This document shows, piece after piece, positions 60,167 to 64,000 of a DNA stretch of 64,000 bases (position 1 is the stretch's first letter; each line of letters begins with the position of its first letter). Location: contig NZ_CP022685.1 of assembly GCF_002556545.1 (NCBI RefSeq), positions 1,488,001-1,552,000 on the forward strand. Reading direction: 5' to 3'. The notes beneath the pieces are model-generated. The model saw only the letters and a program-made list of their open reading frames with translations. It was not told the DNA's origin and made no database searches. A program made the position numbers and the translations under genes. Source of the stretch: Streptomyces formicae. Lineage in GTDB: Bacteria > Actinomycetota > Actinomycetes > Streptomycetales > Streptomycetaceae.

Positions 60167-60313
60167 TCAGCAGTGCCAGGAGGTCACCGGGCAGGAGAGA
60201 CACGTGCCGGTGCCCGTGAAGGACTTGGCCTCCATGGCCGGGGCGTCCTCGAAGGCGGTGTCGAGGTCGAGGTCGAGGTCGAACTCGGTCTCCGCGGCGC
60301 TGATGTTGTTCAT
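60167..60313 (-). CDS. Class I lanthipeptide precursor peptide, 48 residues
   Basis: A small gene starting MNNISAAETEFDLD and ending TGTCLSCPVTSWHC. ATG 60313 has AAAGGGA about 6 nt upstream. The leader has an FDLDLDLD run matching the F-x-L-D box that class I LanB enzymes recognise, and it is strongly acidic. A leader/core junction after AMEAK or after EDAPA is possible; the latter resembles the Ala-Pro-Ala-type ends of actinobacterial class I leaders. The tail has three Cys (38, 41, 48) and seven Ser/Thr from residue 31, enough for up to three thioether rings, with Cys as the last residue. It is the first gene of the LanA-LanB-LanC operon. No LanD, protease or transporter was found next to it. 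Confidence 0.85.
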   Translation of the reverse strand: MNNISAAETEFDLDLDLDTAFEDAPAMEAKSFTGTGTCLSCPVTSWHC

Positions 60314-60473
60314 CTACGTCCCTTTCGTCAGGGGTCACGGCGGCTCCGGCGGCCCCGAACGGGCGGCCGCCGGGCACACCTTCAACACAACGCTCCGTTT
60401 GTAGTGAGGGGCTCTAATCGACGCCTTAAGGGGCCCTGAACAGGCGGCCGTCGAGCACACCGACCACTTCAAT
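60314..60473. other. Intergenic region upstream of the lanthipeptide operon
   Basis: The divergent region between the precursor and the chitinase gene. It holds CTCCGTTTGTAGTG (60394-60406), which shares CTCCGTTTG with the putative TetR operator but lacks the rest of it. It also holds GCCTTAAGGGGCC (60423-60435), similar to GCCTTTAGGGGCC at 29026. No further small open frame with a ribosome site was recognised. Confidence 0.35.
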
Positions 60474-60515
60474 TGGTCCATACCTATTGACGCTCTGGTC
60501 TAGTCCTCTTAACGT
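60474..60515 (+). promoter_or_regulatory. Chitinase promoter with tandem 12-bp repeats (DasR/chitin-type)
   Basis: TGGTCCATACCT (60474-60485) and TGGTCTAGTCCT (60496-60507) form the pair of imperfect direct repeats known from Streptomyces chitinase promoters. The second differs from the DasR core TGGTCTAGACCA at two of 12 positions. TTGACG (60487-60492), a 17-bp spacer and TAACGT (60510-60515) give the promoter. Chitin- or N-acetylglucosamine-responsive control follows from established work on such repeats. Confidence 0.75.
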
Positions 60516-60624
60516 CTGCGTCACTCCCAGGAGAGGCCCGCCCGGTGTGCGCACACCAGGGGCCGCCGCCCTTGTTCGCCCCGCCGCGCCCGCGCGGCAC
60601 CGAGCCTCCCCAGGAGGAACCGAC

Positions 60625-62946
60625 GTGCATCCCGTACGACCCCGGACCACGCTCCTCGCCACCGGCGCGGCCGTCGCCGGACTACTGCTCGGCGGCCTCA
60701 CCGCGAGTACGTCCCACGCCGCCGACAACGAGTCCTGCAGACCCGACGGCCTGTACAAGACACCGGGCGTGGACGTTCCCTACTGTTCCGTCTACGACAG
60801 CGCGGGCCGCGAGAAGATGGGCGCCGACCACCAGCGGCGCGTCATCGGCTACTTCACCGGCTGGCGCACCGGCAAGAACGGCGAGCCCGCCTATCTGGCC
60901 TCCGACATCCCGTGGGACAAGGTCACCCACCTCAACTACGCCTTCGCGCACGTCGACAAGGACAACAAGATCTCCGTCGGCTCCGACGGCGAGAAGAACG
61001 CCGCGACCGGCATGACGTGGCCGGGCGTCGCGGGCGCCGAGATGGACCCCGCGCTCCCCTACAAGGGGCACTTCAACCTCCTGAACAAGTTCAAGAAGCA
61101 GCACCCGAACGTCAAGACCCTGGTCTCGGTGGGCGGTTGGGCCGAGACCGGCGGCTACTTCGGCGACGACGGCAAGCGCGTGGACTCCGGCGGCTTCTAC
61201 TCGATGGCCACCAACGCGGACGGCTCCGTCAACCAGGCGGGCATCGACACGTTCGCCGACTCCACCGTCGCGTTCATCAAGAAGTACGGCTTCAACGGCG
61301 TCGACATCGACTACGAGTACCCGACGACGATGAAGGACTCGGGCAACCCGCTCGACTGGCAGCTCTCCAACGCCCGCCGCGCGGGCCTGGTCAAGGGCTA
61401 CGCCGCGCTGATGAAGTCCCTGCGCGAGAAGCTCGACAGGGCGGGCGCCGCCGACGGCAAGCACTACATGCTGACCGTCGCGGCCCCCTCGTCCGGCTAT
61501 CTGCTGCGCGGCATGGAGACCTTCCAAGTCCAGAAGTACCTGGACTACGTCAACATCATGTCGTACGACCTGCACGGCGCGTGGAACGAGTACGTGGGCC
61601 CGAACGCCTCGCTCTACGACGACGGCAAGGACGCCGAGCTCGCGGCGGCCGGTGTCTACGGCAGCCAGCAGTACGGCGGCATCGGCTACCTCAACACCGA
61701 CTGGGCGTACCACTACTTCCGCGGCTCGATGCCCGCGGGACGGATCAACATCGGACTGCCGTACTACACCCGCGGCTTCAAGAACGTGCAGGGCGGCACG
61801 GACGGCCTCTGGGGCAAGGCGGCCACCACGAACTGCCCGGCCGGGGCCGGACTCACCAAGTGCGGTGACGGCGCCGTCGGCATCGACAACCTGTGGCACG
61901 ACAAGGACGCCAACGGCAAGGAGTCTCCTGCCGGTTCGAACCCGATGTGGCACGCCAAGAACCTGGAGAAGGGCGTCGTCGGCGACTACGTGACCAAGTA
62001 CGGTTTCGCCGCCGACACCAAGCTGACCGGCACCTACGCCCGCAAGTACGACTCCACCCTGGTCGCGCCCTGGCTCTGGAACGCCGACAAGAAGGTCTTC
62101 CTGTCCACCGAGGACGAGCAGTCGGTGAAGGCCAAGGCCGACTACGTGGTCGACAAGGGCATCGGCGGCACGATGGTGTGGGAGCTCGCGGGCGACTACA
62201 AGTTCAACTCCGCCAAGGGCCAGTACGAGATCGGCGACACGCTCACGACCGCGATGTACGACAAGTTCAAGGCGGCCGCCCCGTACGGCGCGAAGGTCGC
62301 GGGCCAGGACCTGCCGGCCAAGGCCGTCGACATCGGCGTGCAGTTCGGCGACTTCAAGCTCGGCGACTCCAACTACCCGATCACGCCCAAGCTGAAGATC
62401 ACCAACAACACGAAGACGACGCTGCCCGGCGGCACGGAGTTCCAGTTCGACTACGCCACCTCCGCTCCCGGCAACGCGTCCGACCAGTCGGGCTTCGGCA
62501 CGAAGGTGATCAGCAGCGGCCACACCGGCAGCAACGTCGGCGGCCTCAAGGGCGACTTCCACCGCGTCTCGCTGAAGCTCCCCGCCTGGCAGACGCTGGC
62601 CCCCGGCGCATCCGTCGACCTGTCCTTCAACTACTACCTGCCGGTGTCGACCCCGTCGAACTGGACGGTGAACATCGGCGGCACGACGTACGCCCTCGCC
62701 GGTGACCTGGCCCGCGGCACCACCCTCGTCGAGCCCGGCACGGGCACGGGCCCCACGGACCCGCCCGGCCCCACCGACCCGCCCGGCAAGTGCGCCCCCG
62801 CCGCCTGGAGCGCGACGTCCGAGTACGGCAGCGGGAGCGTCGTGTCGCAGGACGGGCACACCTGGAAGGCCAAGTGGTGGACGAAGGGCGACAAGCCCGG
62901 CACCACCGGCGAGTGGGGGGTCTGGCAGGACCTGGGCGCCTGCTGA
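60625..62946 (+). CDS. Secreted GH18 chitinase with CBM5/12 chitin-binding domain
   Basis: A 773-residue exo-acting glycosidase. GTG 60625 lies 7 nt after AGGAGG; longer in-frame starts lack a ribosome site. The signal peptide runs to about residue 32 ([10 protein letters not shown]). The GH18 barrel follows, with the catalytic motif [10 protein letters not shown]; Glu231 is the proton donor and Asp227/Asp229 assist. The first motif Asp is Asn here. A beta-sandwich region ([27 protein letters not shown]) and a [12 protein letters not shown] linker come next. The C-terminal CBM5/12 reads [33 protein letters not shown]. It degrades chitin outside the cell and is probably not part of the biosynthetic cluster. 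Confidence 0.95.
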   Translation: MHPVRPRTTLLATGAAVAGLLLGGLTASTSHAADNESCRPDGLYKTPGVDVPYCSVYDSAGREKMGADHQRRVIGYFTGWRTGKNGEPAYLASDIPWDKVTHLNYAFAHVDKDNKISVGSDGEKNAATGMTWPGVAGAEMDPALPYKGHFNLLNKFKKQHPNVKTLVSVGGWAETGGYFGDDGKRVDSGGFYSMATNADGSVNQAGIDTFADSTVAFIKKYGFNGVDIDYEYPTTMKDSGNPLDWQLSNARRAGLVKGYAALMKSLREKLDRAGAADGKHYMLTVAAPSSGYLLRGMETFQVQKYLDYVNIMSYDLHGAWNEYVGPNASLYDDGKDAELAAAGVYGSQQYGGIGYLNTDWAYHYFRGSMPAGRINIGLPYYTRGFKNVQGGTDGLWGKAATTNCPAGAGLTKCGDGAVGIDNLWHDKDANGKESPAGSNPMWHAKNLEKGVVGDYVTKYGFAADTKLTGTYARKYDSTLVAPWLWNADKKVFLSTEDEQSVKAKADYVVDKGIGGTMVWELAGDYKFNSAKGQYEIGDTLTTAMYDKFKAAAPYGAKVAGQDLPAKAVDIGVQFGDFKLGDSNYPITPKLKITNNTKTTLPGGTEFQFDYATSAPGNASDQSGFGTKVISSGHTGSNVGGLKGDFHRVSLKLPAWQTLAPGASVDLSFNYYLPVSTPSNWTVNIGGTTYALAGDLARGTTLVEPGTGTGPTDPPGPTDPPGKCAPAAWSATSEYGSGSVVSQDGHTWKAKWWTKGDKPGTTGEWGVWQDLGAC

Positions 62947-63012
62947 CGGCTCCCCCGTGAAACGCCCGGCGGCGGGTTGACGTGCCCTTGCCCCGCCCCC
63001 GGGACCCCGGGC

Positions 63013-63036
63013 GGCCCGGCCCCGACGGGCCGGGCC
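63013..63036 (+). terminator. Hairpin terminator after the chitinase gene
   Basis: A perfect 10-bp stem GGCCCGGCCC / GGGCCGGGCC with a CGAC tetraloop, 66 bp after the chitinase stop and before the sigma factor gene. Confidence 0.7.
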
Positions 63037-63062
63037 GTCCGCGGCTCTGGCACGCTTGCGCG

Positions 63063-63959
63063 GTGAGCACAGAGACGATCTCGGCGGAGGAGTTCGCCTC
63101 CCACCGCCCGCGCGTGTTCGGCCTCGCCTACCGGATGCTCGGCTCCGCGCAGGAGGCGGAGGACACCGTCCAGGACGCGTACCTGCGCTGGCGCGGCGCG
63201 CGCCGCGCGGACATCGAACGGCCCGCCGCCTGGCTGGCGAAGACCGTCACCCATCTCTGTCTGAACCGGCTCACCTCCGCCCGCGCCCGGCGCGAGGAGT
63301 ACGTGGGCACCTGGCTGCCCGAACCGGTGATCACCTCGGGCGGGGCGCTCGGCCCCCTGGAGTCGGCGGAGCAGCGCGACGCGGTGTCGATGGCGCTCCT
63401 GGTCGTCCTGGAGCGGCTCACGCCGACCGAACGCGCGGTGTACGTGCTGCGCGAGGCGTTCGCGTACGGCCACCGCGAGATCGCCGGTGTCCTCGACACG
63501 AGCGAGGCCAACTCCCGCCAGCTGTACCGCAGGGCGGCGCGCGCGGTCGCCGCAGGGCGGACCCGCTTCGAGCCGGAGCCCCGTCCGCACCGGGAACTCG
63601 TCGAGGCGTTCCTCGCGGCGGCCAGGGACGGCGACGTCGCGGGCCTGGAGAAGCTGCTCGCCGCCGACGTGACCTGGTGGGGCGACGGCGGCGGCAAGGT
63701 CACCGCGGCCCGCAGGCCGGTCCTGGGACGCGAGAAGGTCGTACGGTTCCTGGTGGGCGGCATGCGGACGTTCGGTGCCGCGATGGACTTCTCGTACGCC
63801 GAGGTCAACGGCGCGCCCGCGGTGCTCGCGCGGGTCGAGGGGACGCTGGTGGGCACCGCCTCCTTCGAACTGTCCGGCGACGGCGCGGTCATCGGGGTGC
63901 GGGCCGTGGTCAACCCGGACAAACTGGCGTACGCGGAGCGCCAGGTGGCCCCGGTCTAG
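63063..63959 (+). CDS. ECF41-family extracytoplasmic-function sigma factor (SigJ-like)
   Basis: A 298-residue sigma factor with sigma region 2 (RPRVFGLAYRMLGSAQEAEDTVQDAYLRW) and region 4 (LTPTERAVYVLREAFAYGHREIAGVLDTSEANSRQLYRRA). A C-terminal SnoaL-like extension follows that acts as a built-in regulator in this family. All three ECF41 signatures are present: WLPEP in the linker, DGGGK and NPDKL. GTG 63063 matches the family start. The usual carboxymuconolactone-decarboxylase-type partner is not in the window but could lie to the right. The last 41 bp of the window hold nothing recognisable. Confidence 0.93.
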   Translation: MSTETISAEEFASHRPRVFGLAYRMLGSAQEAEDTVQDAYLRWRGARRADIERPAAWLAKTVTHLCLNRLTSARARREEYVGTWLPEPVITSGGALGPLESAEQRDAVSMALLVVLERLTPTERAVYVLREAFAYGHREIAGVLDTSEANSRQLYRRAARAVAAGRTRFEPEPRPHRELVEAFLAAARDGDVAGLEKLLAADVTWWGDGGGKVTAARRPVLGREKVVRFLVGGMRTFGAAMDFSYAEVNGAPAVLARVEGTLVGTASFELSGDGAVIGVRAVVNPDKLAYAERQVAPV

Positions 63960-64000
63960 CTCCGGCTGTCACGTTTTCGGCGGCTGCCCGGTTCTCAGCT

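Noticed and set aside
60391..60406. A third full TetR operator upstream of the lanthipeptide operon
   Set aside because: Only CTCCGTTTG matches; the CGTAA half and the closing CGG of the 29-bp element are absent.
60487..60624. An N-terminal extension of the chitinase from 60487
   Set aside because: It overlaps the promoter repeats and would precede the signal peptide; AGGAGG before GTG 60625 fixes the start.

Overview
The window is about 73% GC with strong G/C at third codon positions, and it carries modular type I PKS genes, an AfsR/SARP activator, a LuxR-family LAL activator, a GH18 chitinase behind a chitinase-type direct-repeat promoter and an ECF41 sigma factor. This points to Streptomyces or a close relative. 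No rRNA, tRNA, IS element or CRISPR array was seen.

The core is a type I polyketide cluster (about 1-55.4 kb) on the minus strand. PKS C (55330-43343) encodes two modules, KS-AT(malonyl)-DH-KR-ACP and KS-AT(methylmalonyl)-DH-ER-KR-ACP. PKS B (22190-10236) encodes KS-AT(malonyl)-DH-ER-KR-ACP and KS-AT(methylmalonyl)-DH-KR-ACP. PKS A (10221 to beyond the left edge) starts with a KSQ-AT(malonyl)-ACP loading module, followed by KS-AT(methylmalonyl)-DH-KR-ACP and the start of another module. Gene order is therefore not assembly order: the starter module is in the gene transcribed last. No thioesterase is in view, so the cluster continues to the left.

Between the PKS genes (22.4-43.3 kb) lie the accessory genes. 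A translationally coupled Opp-type ABC importer operon carries an amidohydrolase between its two permease genes. A flavoprotein hydroxylase, an MFS exporter and a luciferase-like monooxygenase follow. Next come a TetR repressor, a membrane O-acyltransferase, a flavin reductase, SARP and LAL activators, then a 3Fe-4S ferredoxin, a P450 and a second flavoprotein hydroxylase in one operon downstream of PKS C. The expected picture is a reduced, branched polyketide that is oxidised, perhaps acylated, and exported by the MFS protein. SARP and LAL would activate the PKS genes, and TetR would control the MFS gene through an operator shared with its own promoter.

Immediately upstream of PKS C, on the same strand, is a compact class I lanthipeptide operon (60.3-55.4 kb): a 48-residue precursor, a full-length LanB dehydratase and a LanC cyclase. 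No dedicated protease, LanD or transporter is present. The right end holds a secreted chitinase and an ECF41 sigma factor, probably outside the cluster.

The least expected items are the tiny precursor with a TGTCLSCPVTSWHC tail, a compositionally foreign AT cassette present twice (about 1.5 kb, in PKS A and PKS B), a conserved promoter block at the same distance upstream of PKS B and PKS C, and a 29-bp element shared by the tetR and MFS promoters.
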